Positions 54,964 through 63,823 of a stretch of 64,000 bases of DNA are shown piece by piece. Within the stretch, counting starts at the first letter, position 1. Every line of letters begins with the position of its first letter. The notes below the pieces were generated by a model. That model saw only the letters and a list, made by a program, of their open reading frames with translations, made no database searches and had not been told where the DNA came from. The stretch comes from JANELJ01 sp024511395 (lineage in GTDB: Bacteria; Pseudomonadota; Gammaproteobacteria; GRL18), in contig OY820613.1 of the NCBI GenBank assembly GCA_963681975.1, positions 3,534,001 through 3,598,000 on the forward strand, read 5' to 3'. A program made the position numbers and the translations under genes.

Positions 54964-56346
54964 ATGCCCTATATACCCCATACTTCCCAGGAAATAGCCG
55001 AGATGTTATCGGTTATCGGTGTGGATTCTATTGAACAGTTATTTAATGAAATCCCGCCTGAATTACGCAGTGACGGCTTGGATAAGATCCCGTCCAGTCG
55101 TTCAGAAATGCAGGTTCAGCGTCTGCTGACAGAAAAATCCATGCAGGACGGTACGCCACTGTGTTTTGCCGGAGGCGGAGCCTATGAGCATCATATACCG
55201 GCTGCCATCTGGGAAATTGCCACCCGGGGTGAATTTTATTCGGCCTATACACCGTATCAGGCAGAGGCCAGCCAAGGGACTCTACAGGTTATTTATGAGT
55301 TTCAGACTATGATAGCCAGTCTTACCGGTATGGATGTGTCTAATGCCTCATTGTATGACGGGGCGTCAGGTCTTGGGGAAGCGGTATTAATGTCGGTACG
55401 GGCCAACCGTAAGGCTAAGTCTAAACGTATTTTAATGCCGGCTACGGTTTCCTCTGTTTACCGACAGGTTGTGGAAACCATTGTTAAGCATCAGGACATT
55501 ACCCTGGATATTATTGATTTTGACCGGACTAACGGCACGATTGATATTTGCAAACTTAAACAGCAGAGTGAGCCCTTTGTAGCACTGGTGATCCCACAGC
55601 CTAATTATTTTGGCTGTATGGAAGACGTGCACAGCCTGACGGACTGGGCTCATGAGCAGGGCGCTATGGTGATTGGCCTGGTTAACCCCGTGGCGCTGGC
55701 TTTACTGGAAGCGCCCGGTAACTGGGGTACTCAGGGTGTGGATATTGCAGTGGGTGAAGCACAGCCTTTGGGTATTCCGCTGTCATCCGGCGGCCCTTAT
55801 ATCGGTTTTATGGCCTGTAAACAGAAACTGGTGCGCCAGTTACCGGGACGGATTGTGGGGCGTACCGTTGATCTCGAAGGTAAGTCCGGTTTCAGTCTGA
55901 CTCTGCAGGCCCGCGAACAGCATATCCGCCGTTCCAAGGCTACTTCCAATATCTGTACCAACCAGGGTTTAATGGCTACAACCACAACCCTGTATCTGGC
56001 ATTTATGGGACGGGATGGTCTGCAGAAAGTAGCGGCATCCTGTGTACAGAATACTCAGGCTCTGATTGAATTGTTAAAAACCAGTCCGGGCATAAGCTTT
56101 CCTTTTGGAACATCGGTGTTTCATGAATTTGTGATTACTCTGCCGGCTGATGTAGAGCAGGTAATTGAAGCCATGGCGGAAGAAGACATTGTGGCGGGGA
56201 TTAATATCTTTCAATATTATGCACAGGACGGCCTGGAAAATGCCCTGCTGATCTGTGTGACAGAAACCAAAAGTACGGAGGATATGGCATTTTTTGCTGA
56301 CACTCTGAATAAAGTCATCAATGATTTGACAGGAGGGGCACAATAA
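54964..56346 (+). CDS. gcvPA: Glycine dehydrogenase (decarboxylating) subunit 1
   Basis: The 460-residue N-terminal half of the split P-protein starts YIPHTSQEIAEMLSVIGVDS. It contains FAGGGAYEHHIPAAIWEIAT and FYSAYTPYQAEASQGTLQVI, which are family signatures, and lacks the PLP lysine, carried by gcvPB. Its TAA shares an A with the gcvPB ATG (TAATG), so the two subunits are translationally coupled. Confidence 0.96.
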   Translation: MPYIPHTSQEIAEMLSVIGVDSIEQLFNEIPPELRSDGLDKIPSSRSEMQVQRLLTEKSMQDGTPLCFAGGGAYEHHIPAAIWEIATRGEFYSAYTPYQAEASQGTLQVIYEFQTMIASLTGMDVSNASLYDGASGLGEAVLMSVRANRKAKSKRILMPATVSSVYRQVVETIVKHQDITLDIIDFDRTNGTIDICKLKQQSEPFVALVIPQPNYFGCMEDVHSLTDWAHEQGAMVIGLVNPVALALLEAPGNWGTQGVDIAVGEAQPLGIPLSSGGPYIGFMACKQKLVRQLPGRIVGRTVDLEGKSGFSLTLQAREQHIRRSKATSNICTNQGLMATTTTLYLAFMGRDGLQKVAASCVQNTQALIELLKTSPGISFPFGTSVFHEFVITLPADVEQVIEAMAEEDIVAGINIFQYYAQDGLENALLICVTETKSTEDMAFFADTLNKVINDLTGGAQ

Positions 56347-57842
56347 TGACTCAGTTAAATGAAGCGGTTATTGAAGACAAACTGATCTTTGAAGCCTCAG
56401 ACTTTACCCGTAAAAGCAGCTCACTGGCACCGGATATTGATGTTGATACGGTAGCAAAAAGTTTACCGGAACATTTACTGCGCAAAAGCGATTTACAGTT
56501 GCCTCAGGTAGGTGAATTACAGGTGGTGCGTCACTATACCAGTCTGTCACAGAAAAACTTTTCCATTGACACGCATTTTTATCCACTGGGTTCCTGTACC
56601 ATGAAGTACAACCCCAGAGCCTGTAATACCCTGGCCCAGTTACCTGGCTTTGCAGGCCGCCATCCCATGGCACACAGCAGTATGAGCCAGGGTATTATGA
56701 GCTGCCTGTATGATCTGCAGAATATGCTGATGGAAGCTACCGGAATGAAACAGGTCTCCCTGACCCCTATGGCCGGTGCCCAGGGTGAATTCGCCGGAGT
56801 GGCTATGATCCGAGCTTACCATGATCACAATAAGGATGATGCACGCACTGAAATTATTGTGCCCGATGCCGCCCACGGCACCAATCCGGCCACAGCTGTA
56901 ATGTGCGGTTATAAGGTCAAAGAACTGTCCACCAATGATCAGGGCGATGTGGATATTGAAGCCCTGAAAGCCATGATCGGCCCGCAAACTGCCGGTATTA
57001 TGCTGACCAACCCGTCGACTCTCGGGGTCTTTGAACGCAAGATCAAACAGATTGCCGATATGATCCACGAAGTCGGTGGCCTGCTTTATTACGACGGTGC
57101 CAATCTTAACGCCATTCTGGGCAAGGTCAAACCCGGCGATATGGGCTTTGATGTGATCCATATGAATTTGCACAAGACATTTTCCACACCTCACGGCGGC
57201 GGCGGACCTGGTGCCGGTCCGGTTGGTGTAAGTGGGCGCTTACAACCTTTCCTGCCTGTGCCAATGGTGGCTTTGAAAGATGGTCAGTACTACTGGCTTA
57301 CCGAAGATGAACTGTCGCTCAGTATTGGACACCTGTCAGCCTGGATGGGTAATGCCGGTATTCTGCTGCGGGCTTATATTTATGCCCTGCTATTGGGACG
57401 GGAAGGTATGCAGCGGGTGGCAGAATTTGCCACCCTGAATGCCAATTATCTGCTGCAGCGTTTTGCAGATGCCGGCTTTGAAATAGCCTTCCCTGAACGC
57501 CGGGCCAGTCATGAATTTATTCTGACGCTGAGAAAAGAAGCCAAACAATACGGTACCAATGCCATGGACTTCGCCAAGCGCCTGCTGGACTACGGCTTTC
57601 ATGCACCGACTACCTATTTCCCGTTACTGGTGCCGGAATGTTTCTTAATGGAACCCACAGAAACGGAAGCCAAAACCGATCTGGACGGCTTTGTAAAAGC
57701 CATGGAACTGATTCTGGAAGAAGCCAAAGAATCCCCTGAAGTACTAAAACAGGCACCTTATACTCTCCCGGTCAGGCGTCTGGATGATGTTAAAGCCGCC
57801 AGAGAACTGGATCTGAATTATTATCAGAGCCATGCAGAATAA
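56346..57842 (+). CDS. gcvPB: Glycine dehydrogenase (decarboxylating) subunit 2
   Basis: The 498-residue catalytic half of the split P-protein decarboxylates glycine using PLP. The cofactor lysine is about Lys277 in HMNLHKTFSTPHGGGGPGAG. Also visible are FYPLGSCTMKYNPR and LTPMAGAQGEFAG. Full length, last gene of the gcv set; dgkA follows 15 bp later and may be co-transcribed. Confidence 0.96.
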   Translation: MTQLNEAVIEDKLIFEASDFTRKSSSLAPDIDVDTVAKSLPEHLLRKSDLQLPQVGELQVVRHYTSLSQKNFSIDTHFYPLGSCTMKYNPRACNTLAQLPGFAGRHPMAHSSMSQGIMSCLYDLQNMLMEATGMKQVSLTPMAGAQGEFAGVAMIRAYHDHNKDDARTEIIVPDAAHGTNPATAVMCGYKVKELSTNDQGDVDIEALKAMIGPQTAGIMLTNPSTLGVFERKIKQIADMIHEVGGLLYYDGANLNAILGKVKPGDMGFDVIHMNLHKTFSTPHGGGGPGAGPVGVSGRLQPFLPVPMVALKDGQYYWLTEDELSLSIGHLSAWMGNAGILLRAYIYALLLGREGMQRVAEFATLNANYLLQRFADAGFEIAFPERRASHEFILTLRKEAKQYGTNAMDFAKRLLDYGFHAPTTYFPLLVPECFLMEPTETEAKTDLDGFVKAMELILEEAKESPEVLKQAPYTLPVRRLDDVKAARELDLNYYQSHAE

Positions 57843-57857
57843 AATAAAGGAACTGAA

Positions 57858-58214
57858 ATGAAATCCGGTAAAAAAGGCCCGGCACGAATCATAGATGCCG
57901 CCGGCTATTCCTGGCAGGGCTTTACGGCCGCCTGGAAAAATGAAGCCGCCTTCAGGGAAGAGCTCATGCTGTGTATCATTCTGGTCCCCGCAGCCTTCTG
58001 GCTGGGACAATCCGGCACCGACATTGCCCTGATGATCGGCAGCCTGTTTATAGTCTTGATTACAGAAATCCTGAACTCGGCCATAGAAGCCGTAGTCGAC
58101 CGCTTCGGCTCAGAACACCACGAACTCTCCGGCCGAGCCAAAGACATGGGCTCCGCCGCCGTCTTTCTGGCCCTGTCCAATGTCGTTATAACCTGGGCAC
58201 TGATCTTGTTATAA
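57858..58214 (+). CDS. dgkA: Diacylglycerol kinase DgkA
   Basis: The 118-residue inner-membrane enzyme recycles diacylglycerol to phosphatidic acid. It has an N-terminal amphipathic region (AAGYSWQGFTAAWKNEAAFR) and three membrane helices. The signature EILNSAIEAVVDRFGSEHHE, followed by LSGRAKDMGSAAVFLA, is in place. The 5' spacing of 15 bp to gcvPB suggests it is read with the gcv genes. Confidence 0.95.
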   Translation: MKSGKKGPARIIDAAGYSWQGFTAAWKNEAAFREELMLCIILVPAAFWLGQSGTDIALMIGSLFIVLITEILNSAIEAVVDRFGSEHHELSGRAKDMGSAAVFLALSNVVITWALILL

Positions 58215-58263
58215 TGCAGGTTGTGAACATACTCTTAATAATCCTTATTTAGACACTAAGCCC

Positions 58264-58373
58264 GTATCCATTGACCGTACTCCTTGCTGAAGACGCCGTA
58301 AATCCATCCATGGAGGCTTTTCGGCAGCATCCCTGCTGTCGAAACTTCATCAAGAAGCACGGTCAATGGATAC
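58264..58373 (+). repeat. Structured palindromic element, family R1, copy b
   Basis: GTATCCATTGACCGT (58264-58278) pairs perfectly with ACGGTCAATGGATAC (58359-58373). The inner sequence shares TACTCCTTGCTGAAGACGCC, GGAGGCTTTTCG and CATCAAGAAGCAC with copy a (36670, opposite strand). The stem differs from copy a at two base pairs, both compensated. Confidence 0.7.
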
Positions 58374-58411
58374 TCAGAAACTATAAATGTAAATCATTCT
58401 TTATATTGAAT

Positions 58412-59250
58412 CAGGGCCGGATCATACTTTGCTCAAAAAACAACCAGAAATTAAATTGAACTAATTTGAAAGATGAGGCTCAGATCTTTAAAGTAAGCAT
58501 TTGGAGACTCTGATGAACTTTGACCCTCATTTTAAATTATTACAAGATGGCCGAACAGATATAAACATCCAGTACGAATTACTGGATATAGTATTTTTAA
58601 CGTTGGTGGCTATTTTATGCGGAGCAGAAGGCTGGAAAGACATTCAACGCTTTGGTGAATCAAAGCTGGAGTGGTTAAGAAAATACCGTGCATTTGAACA
58701 AGGCATACCCTGGCGCCATACAATAGCCCGAATTATAGGGAGTTTATCGTCAGATAACCGGAAACCATTAGTAGTCAGTCTTATGAGGAAGTGGATAAAG
58801 GACATGGTCGTATTGAACGGCGTCGCTATATCCGTCTGGATGTCACCGACTGGATTGAATCAGCACAATCATGGCAAGGCTTACACAGTGTTATTGAAGT
58901 CAAAAGGCAGGTACAGAGCCAGGATAAAGAACGGACTGAATATTCCTGTTACATCAGTTCATTGAAGGATGATGTAGAGAATATCGCCCGGAAGATAAGG
59001 CGTCACTGGCACATAGAAAATAGTCAGCACTGGGTGTTAGATGTTGTTTTTAAAGAAGATGATTCAAGAATACGAACAGGAGACAGCCCTGAGGATATGG
59101 CATTGTTTCGACGTTTTGCGCTTAATATTGCTAAACAATCTCCTGTTAAAGACAGTATGAAAGGTAAGCTAAAACGGGTAGCATGGGATGATGATATGCG
59201 GGTCAAATTATTATTTGGTTAAAATTTGATCAAAGTATGCTCCCGCCCTG
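58412..59250 (+). mobile_element. ISAs1-family element, internally deleted
   Basis: Ends CAGGGCCGGATCATACTTTG (58412) and CAAAGTATGCTCCCGCCCTG (to 59250) are matched inverted repeats. The 10-bp target duplication TATATTGAAT is perfect (58402-58411, 59251-59260). At 0.84 kb it is shorter than a complete ISAs1. Confidence 0.88.
58501..59222 (+). pseudogene. ISAs1 transposase, central deletion and frameshift
   Basis: The N-terminal part (DGRTDINIQYELLDIVFLTL, CGAEGWKDIQRFGESKLEWL) reads to about 58770 and then joins, in another frame, the C-terminal part (VENIARKIRRHWHIENSQHW, then RTGDSPEDMALFRRFALN). The catalytic centre between them is missing. Confidence 0.85.
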
Positions 59251-59337
59251 TATATTGAATAACTTAAAATATATTCCGTCCTCTGCCATAATGATGAATA
59301 ACCAAAAATATTTTATACTTAACACTATATGCTCTTT

Positions 59338-59386
59338 CTGAATGCTGAATGCTGAATGCTGAATGCTGAATGCTGAATGCTGAACG
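59338..59386. repeat. Heptanucleotide tandem repeat, second locus (about 7 units)
   Basis: Six perfect CTGAATG units and one variant (CTGAACG) are the same heptamer as at 22971-23033, here ending 46 bp before the PfkB-family start codon. Confidence 0.88.
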
Positions 59387-59432
59387 CTTATATCTTTTAA
59401 CCCTTAACCCTAAATTCCAATAGGTCCCCCCA

Positions 59433-60365
59433 ATGACAGCACTAATCTGCGGCTCTTACGCCTACGACACCATTATGGTTTTCCCCGATCATTTCAAAAA
59501 CCATATTCTACCCGATAAAATTCACATGCTTAATGTATCCTTTCTGGTACCTGATATGCGGCGTGAGTATGGTGGCTGTGCGGGTAATATTGCTTATAAC
59601 CTGAACCTGCTGGGTGGCGATGCAACACCTATGGCAACCATAGGTACAGATTTTTCGCCTTATGCACAGTGGATGGATAAATGTGGTATCAGCCGTAAGC
59701 ACTTAAAAGAAGTTACTGGCTCTTATACCGGACAGGCATTTATTACCACAGATCAGGATGATAATCAGATCACGGCTTTTCACCCGGGAGCAATGAATGA
59801 GTCTCATCAGAACAGGGTAACGGATGCTGATGGCGTTAGTATTGGGATTGTTTCTCCTGATGGCCGAGACGGTATGATTGAACATGCCCGTCAGTTTAAG
59901 GAGGCAGGTATTCCCTTTATTTTTGATCCCGGTCAGGGCATGCCCATGTTTGGCGAGCAGGATTTAAAAACCTTTATTGAACAGGCCACCTGGCTAACCG
60001 TTAATGACTATGAAATGCAGATGTTAATGGATAAAACCGGTTTAACGGCAGGAGAAATTGCAGCCCAGGTGGATGCGTTAATTATTACGTTAGGTGGTGA
60101 AGGTTCAGAAATTATTAAACGAGACAAAACTATTAATATTCCTGCGGTGGAGGCCAAAGCTATACAGGATCCCACCGGTTGCGGTGACGCTTTTCGCAGT
60201 GGCCTATTATATGGCTTAATGAATAATATTGACTGGGAAATTACGGGACGTATTGCCAGTCTGCTGGGTTCCATAAAAATTGAACACTATGGTACTCAGA
60301 ATCATCACTTCTCTGTCGATGAATTTAAATTACGTTTTAAGTCCGAGTTTAATACTACCTTTTAA
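59433..60365 (+). CDS. PfkB-family carbohydrate/nucleoside kinase
   Basis: The 310-residue ribokinase-fold enzyme has an N-terminal signature (REYGGCAGNIAYNLNLLGGD, GTDFSPYAQWMDKCGI) and the C-terminal ATP/anion-hole motif DPTGCGDAFRSGLLYGL with the catalytic Asp. The overall look is closest to the adenosine-kinase-like bacterial PfkB group, but the substrate is not determined by sequence alone. It is a single gene with a heptamer repeat at its promoter region. Confidence 0.85.
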   Translation: MTALICGSYAYDTIMVFPDHFKNHILPDKIHMLNVSFLVPDMRREYGGCAGNIAYNLNLLGGDATPMATIGTDFSPYAQWMDKCGISRKHLKEVTGSYTGQAFITTDQDDNQITAFHPGAMNESHQNRVTDADGVSIGIVSPDGRDGMIEHARQFKEAGIPFIFDPGQGMPMFGEQDLKTFIEQATWLTVNDYEMQMLMDKTGLTAGEIAAQVDALIITLGGEGSEIIKRDKTINIPAVEAKAIQDPTGCGDAFRSGLLYGLMNNIDWEITGRIASLLGSIKIEHYGTQNHHFSVDEFKLRFKSEFNTTF

Positions 60366-60449
60366 TCCTTAATAAGCAGGACTGTTCTGGTCTAATGGAA
60401 CCGGACACTTTAATAAGAGATAATAACAATCAATTATTGAGGTGTCATA

Positions 60450-60740
60450 ATGGTACAGAAACGAACATACAAACAATATTCTAAAGAATATAAAGAAGAA
60501 GCGGTAGCACTGGTTCCTGAACAGGGTTATTCAGTGCCAGAAGTGGCTAAATCACTGGGTATAGCCAGCAATATACTGTTTCGCTGGAAGAGTAAAACAG
60601 GATCTCAACCTGAAGGCAAGTCGTTGTCAGTTGATGAACGTGAAGAGCTGAAGCGCTTACGTAAAGAAGTTAAAAATTTACGTATGGAGAAAGAGATTTT
60701 AAAAAAGTCCAGTGTCTTTTTTGCGAAAGAAATGAAGTAA
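60450..60740 (+). CDS. IS3-family transposase OrfA (copy 2)
   Basis: Intact 96 residues, differing from the 49589 copy at a few positions (PEVAKSLG, KTGSQPEGKS, KKSSVFFAKEMK). The A6G slippery run is retained. Confidence 0.9.
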   Translation: MVQKRTYKQYSKEYKEEAVALVPEQGYSVPEVAKSLGIASNILFRWKSKTGSQPEGKSLSVDEREELKRLRKEVKNLRMEKEILKKSSVFFAKEMK

Positions 60741-61182
60741 AATTTGATTTCATAAGAGACGAATCATCACATTATCCGGTAACTGTTTTATGCCGGGTAA
60801 TGCGGGTCAGCACATCAGCTTACTATGCCTGGATGAAATGACCAAGTCAGTTGATTACAGCAGAAACACTGCACCTGCATTGTCGTATGAAAGCGCTCTT
60901 TAAGCAAAGCCGTAATAGCTTAGGCAGCCGTGAAATGATGAAGAAATTACGTGAAGAAGGCATTGAAACTGGTCGTTATAAAGTACGTAAGTTAATGAAA
61001 ACATTGAATTTAAAAGTTACTCAAGGCATTGCATACAAAGAAACCACTAAAAGAAACCATAATGATAATGTAGCGGAGAATTTACTCAATCAGAATTTTA
61101 ATCCTGTTGCTCCTACTCAGGTTTGGGCCGAAGACATTACGTATTTAAAAACCGGTGAAGTTTGGATGTATTTAGCTATTGT

Positions 61183-62682
61183 AGTCCGACCTGAATAAAT
61201 CATAGCACATTGATTTATAAGGAAATATTGCTTGATTATGGGTGTTAAATTTGCAGGTTTTTGGTAAAATAAGCCTTATTACCTTGCAAATTTCCAGACC
61301 AGAATGAAGCCAAAGAAACAGCCAAAAATACCTCAGGAAGACCTGTTCAGGATGCGCCTTGAAAACATGCTGGACATAAACCATGAGTTGATTAAGTTAT
61401 CAAAACACATAGACCGGGAAAGTCCTGATAAAGAATGGGGCGCTTTGTTTGTATCCACTAAAGGTGCTCCTGCCATACGCACTCGATTGATTGCAGGATT
61501 GCATTACCTGAAACACCTGCATGATTTATCAGATGAACAGGTAGTAAAAGGCTGGACAGAAAATCCGTACTGGCAATATTTTTGTGGTGAAGAATACTTT
61601 CAGCATAAAATGCCTATACACCCTACGACCATGACCAAATGGCGTAACCGGCTGGGTAAATCAGGCAGTGAAAAATTACTGATTGAAACCATTAAAGCCG
61701 GACTAAAGAGTAAAACCATAAAGCCCGGTAGTTTAAAGAAAGTCACGGTAGATACTACCGTACAGGAAAAGAACATCGCTTTTCCAACCGATTCAAAGCT
61801 CCTGAACAAAGCCAGAGAAAACCTGGTTAAACTGTCCAAAGAGCACGGTATTAAACTGCGCCAGAACTATAATCGGGTTGGGCCGCAATATGTGTTAATG
61901 GCCAGTCGTTATGCTCATGCAAAACAGTTTAAACGCATGAAGAAAATGAACAATAAACTGAAATCCCGTTTAGGTCGTGTTAAACGGGATATTGAACGAC
62001 AACTGCCCAACTATTCTGTTGATATTCAGTCATTGTTTGAAGTGGCACTGGAACAGGCTCAGAAACTGATTGAGCAGGGGCAGCACAGTAAGAACAAGCT
62101 TTACAGTTTACATGCACCGGAAGTCGAGTGTATCAGTAAAGGCAAAGCTCATAAGCCTTATGAATTTGGAGTTAAAGCCAGTATCGCGGTAACTAACAAG
62201 GAAGGCTTTGTTATTGGCGCTCAAAGTTGTCCGGGCAATCCTTATGATGGACATACCTTGCTGCCACAACTGGAACAAATAAAACAGTTTACAGCCGTAC
62301 AGCCGGAACAGTGCTTTGTTGACCGGGGTTATCGTGGACATGAAGTAAAAGACACTAAAGTTTTTATCTCAGGTCAGAAGCGAGGCGTTACCCGAAGTAT
62401 TAAAAAGGCATTAAAACGGTGCAGTGCGATTGAGCCTGAAATCGGTCATATGAAAAACGATGGTCGTTTAGACCGCTGCTACCTCAAAGGTGCAGTCGGT
62501 GATGCCATTAATGTGGTTATGGTAGCCGCTGGACATAACTTAAGAAAGATCCTCAATAAGCTCCGGCTTTTGTGGCTCAAAATTATTTCCGGTTTGATGG
62601 GGTCTTTTATCAAACCAGAACAATCAGCTGCTTTAAACCTGGCTTGATGTCAGGCTTAAAACGGTATTATTCAGGTTGAACT
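61183..62682 (+). mobile_element. IS5-family element, copy 9
   Basis: Full-length copy with a 5-bp flanking duplication ATTGT (61178-61182, 62683-62687). The intact IS3 sequence at 48712-49946 gives the pre-insertion site. Confidence 0.92.
61304..62647 (+). CDS. IS5-family transposase (copy 9)
   Basis: Intact 447 residues mixing features of both sublineages (MKPKKQ start but KHIDRESPDKEW). One change, KKALKRCSAIEPEIG, lies beside the catalytic Glu. Confidence 0.92.
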   Translation: MKPKKQPKIPQEDLFRMRLENMLDINHELIKLSKHIDRESPDKEWGALFVSTKGAPAIRTRLIAGLHYLKHLHDLSDEQVVKGWTENPYWQYFCGEEYFQHKMPIHPTTMTKWRNRLGKSGSEKLLIETIKAGLKSKTIKPGSLKKVTVDTTVQEKNIAFPTDSKLLNKARENLVKLSKEHGIKLRQNYNRVGPQYVLMASRYAHAKQFKRMKKMNNKLKSRLGRVKRDIERQLPNYSVDIQSLFEVALEQAQKLIEQGQHSKNKLYSLHAPEVECISKGKAHKPYEFGVKASIAVTNKEGFVIGAQSCPGNPYDGHTLLPQLEQIKQFTAVQPEQCFVDRGYRGHEVKDTKVFISGQKRGVTRSIKKALKRCSAIEPEIGHMKNDGRLDRCYLKGAVGDAINVVMVAAGHNLRKILNKLRLLWLKIISGLMGSFIKPEQSAALNLA

Positions 62683-63122
62683 ATTGTAATGGACTTATAC
62701 TCACGTCGTATTGCTGGCTGGTCTATCAGCAAACGCATGACGACAGACTTGATATGTAAAGCAATGGTAATGGCCTATAACATAAGACAGCCGCCTTTTG
62801 GGCTTGTTTTTCATAGTGATCGAGGTTCACAGTACACCAGTAAGCGATATAGAAAGTTACTGAGTCATTATGGAATACGGGCCAGCATGGGGGATGTAGG
62901 CGCTTGTTGGGATAATGCTGTGGTTGAACATTTTTTTGGTAGTCTTAAGCATGATTGGATATTCAAAATTGCTCAGCCAACTTGTGAGCATATGAAGAAA
63001 GATGTTGCAGCTTACATGAGGTATTACAACCTGGAAAGGCTACATTCAGCAAATGGTGATCAGTCACCAATTAACTATGAGAATTCTCTAAAAAAAGTAT
63101 CCGGTTGGACTTGACCAGTACA

Positions 63123-63439
63123 ACTCAATATGACTTTTAGTTTTTTTGATAATGTGGTACTTTTCATTTGAAGCCTTTTTGTTGATAAATAATTGCCTGA
63201 ATAACAACTATTTGATCATCAAATTGGCTTCATTTCAACTCCTAAAGATCATACCTATGAATGAATTTTAATAATTGGATATTGCTTCTGATTTTTTTTC
63301 GGCGTATAAATAAAAGTGCCTGAAGTAATGTGTGCTTTGTGGGCGATTGATCGGGAAGTCATTATGAGCATCAACAATCTGATAGCATTCCGGTCTTTAA
63401 TTTTTGTATGTATGGAAGTAAAAAGGTAGGGATGTAACA
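63123..63439 (+). promoter_or_regulatory. Upstream region / probable long leader of the cold-shock gene
   Basis: The 317 bp between the IS3 element and the cold-shock gene hold no convincing gene. They are AT-rich with AT palindromes (for example TTTGATCATCAAA near 63211). Cold-shock genes often have long structured leaders; no cold box can be recognised with confidence. Confidence 0.3.
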
Positions 63440-63661
63440 ATGGAAAAACGCGAAACTGGAACAGTTAAATGGTTTAACAATGCCAAGGGCTTTGGTTTTA
63501 TTGTGCAGGAAGATCAGGAAGATGTGTTTGTGCATTTTCGTTCAATTCGGGGTGACGGTTATCGAACCTTCAAGGAGGGAGCCAATGTTGAATTTAACCT
63601 GATCTCAGGTCAGAAAGGACTGCATGCCGAAGACGTTGTTTCTCTTAGCGAAGCTCATTAA
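63440..63661 (+). CDS. Cold-shock domain protein
   Basis: The 73-residue OB-fold protein has RNP1 (KGFGFIVQ) and RNP2 (VFVHF) after GTVKWFNNA. CspA-type proteins are RNA chaperones in the cytoplasm. The loop RSIRGDGYRTFKEGANVEFN is the CspD/CspA-like type found widely in gammaproteobacteria. The start follows AGGGATGTAACA. Confidence 0.95.
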   Translation: MEKRETGTVKWFNNAKGFGFIVQEDQEDVFVHFRSIRGDGYRTFKEGANVEFNLISGQKGLHAEDVVSLSEAH

Positions 63662-63690
63662 GAGCGAATTTAATTGCCTAAAAATCAATC

Positions 63691-63722
63691 AACCGGTTCC
63701 AGTCGGAACCGGCTTGCTTTCT
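63691..63722 (+). terminator. Probable terminator after the cold-shock gene
   Basis: CCGGTTCC-AGTC-GGAACCGG (63693-63712) is a perfect 8-bp hairpin followed by CTTGCTTTCTCC, a weak T-rich tail. Confidence 0.5.
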
Positions 63723-63823
63723 CCTTCCTTCAAATAGCCGCAAGACAAAATCTTTCCTTAGCCTGATACATTCTATCTGTGGTATGATCATCGGTTATAA
63801 TTTTCTGGGACAATAGACCAATA

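Larger units (their letters stand above)
60789..63114 (+). pseudogene. IS3-family transposase OrfB, split (copy 2)
   Basis: A TGA at about 60838 replaces the Arg codon in AYYAWKKRPGQ (here AYYAWMK-stop). The IS5 interrupts the gene within YLAIVMDLYS. The second half (62689-63114) still has FHSDRGSQYTS and the catalytic Glu, but VERFFG has become VEHFFG. Not functional. Confidence 0.88.
60383..63122 (+). mobile_element. IS3-family element, copy 2, with nested IS5
   Basis: Ends TGTTCTGGTCTAATGG (60383) and GGACTTGACCAGTACA (to 63122). It is the same IS3 as 48712-49946, split by an IS5 at 61183-62682. Confidence 0.9.
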
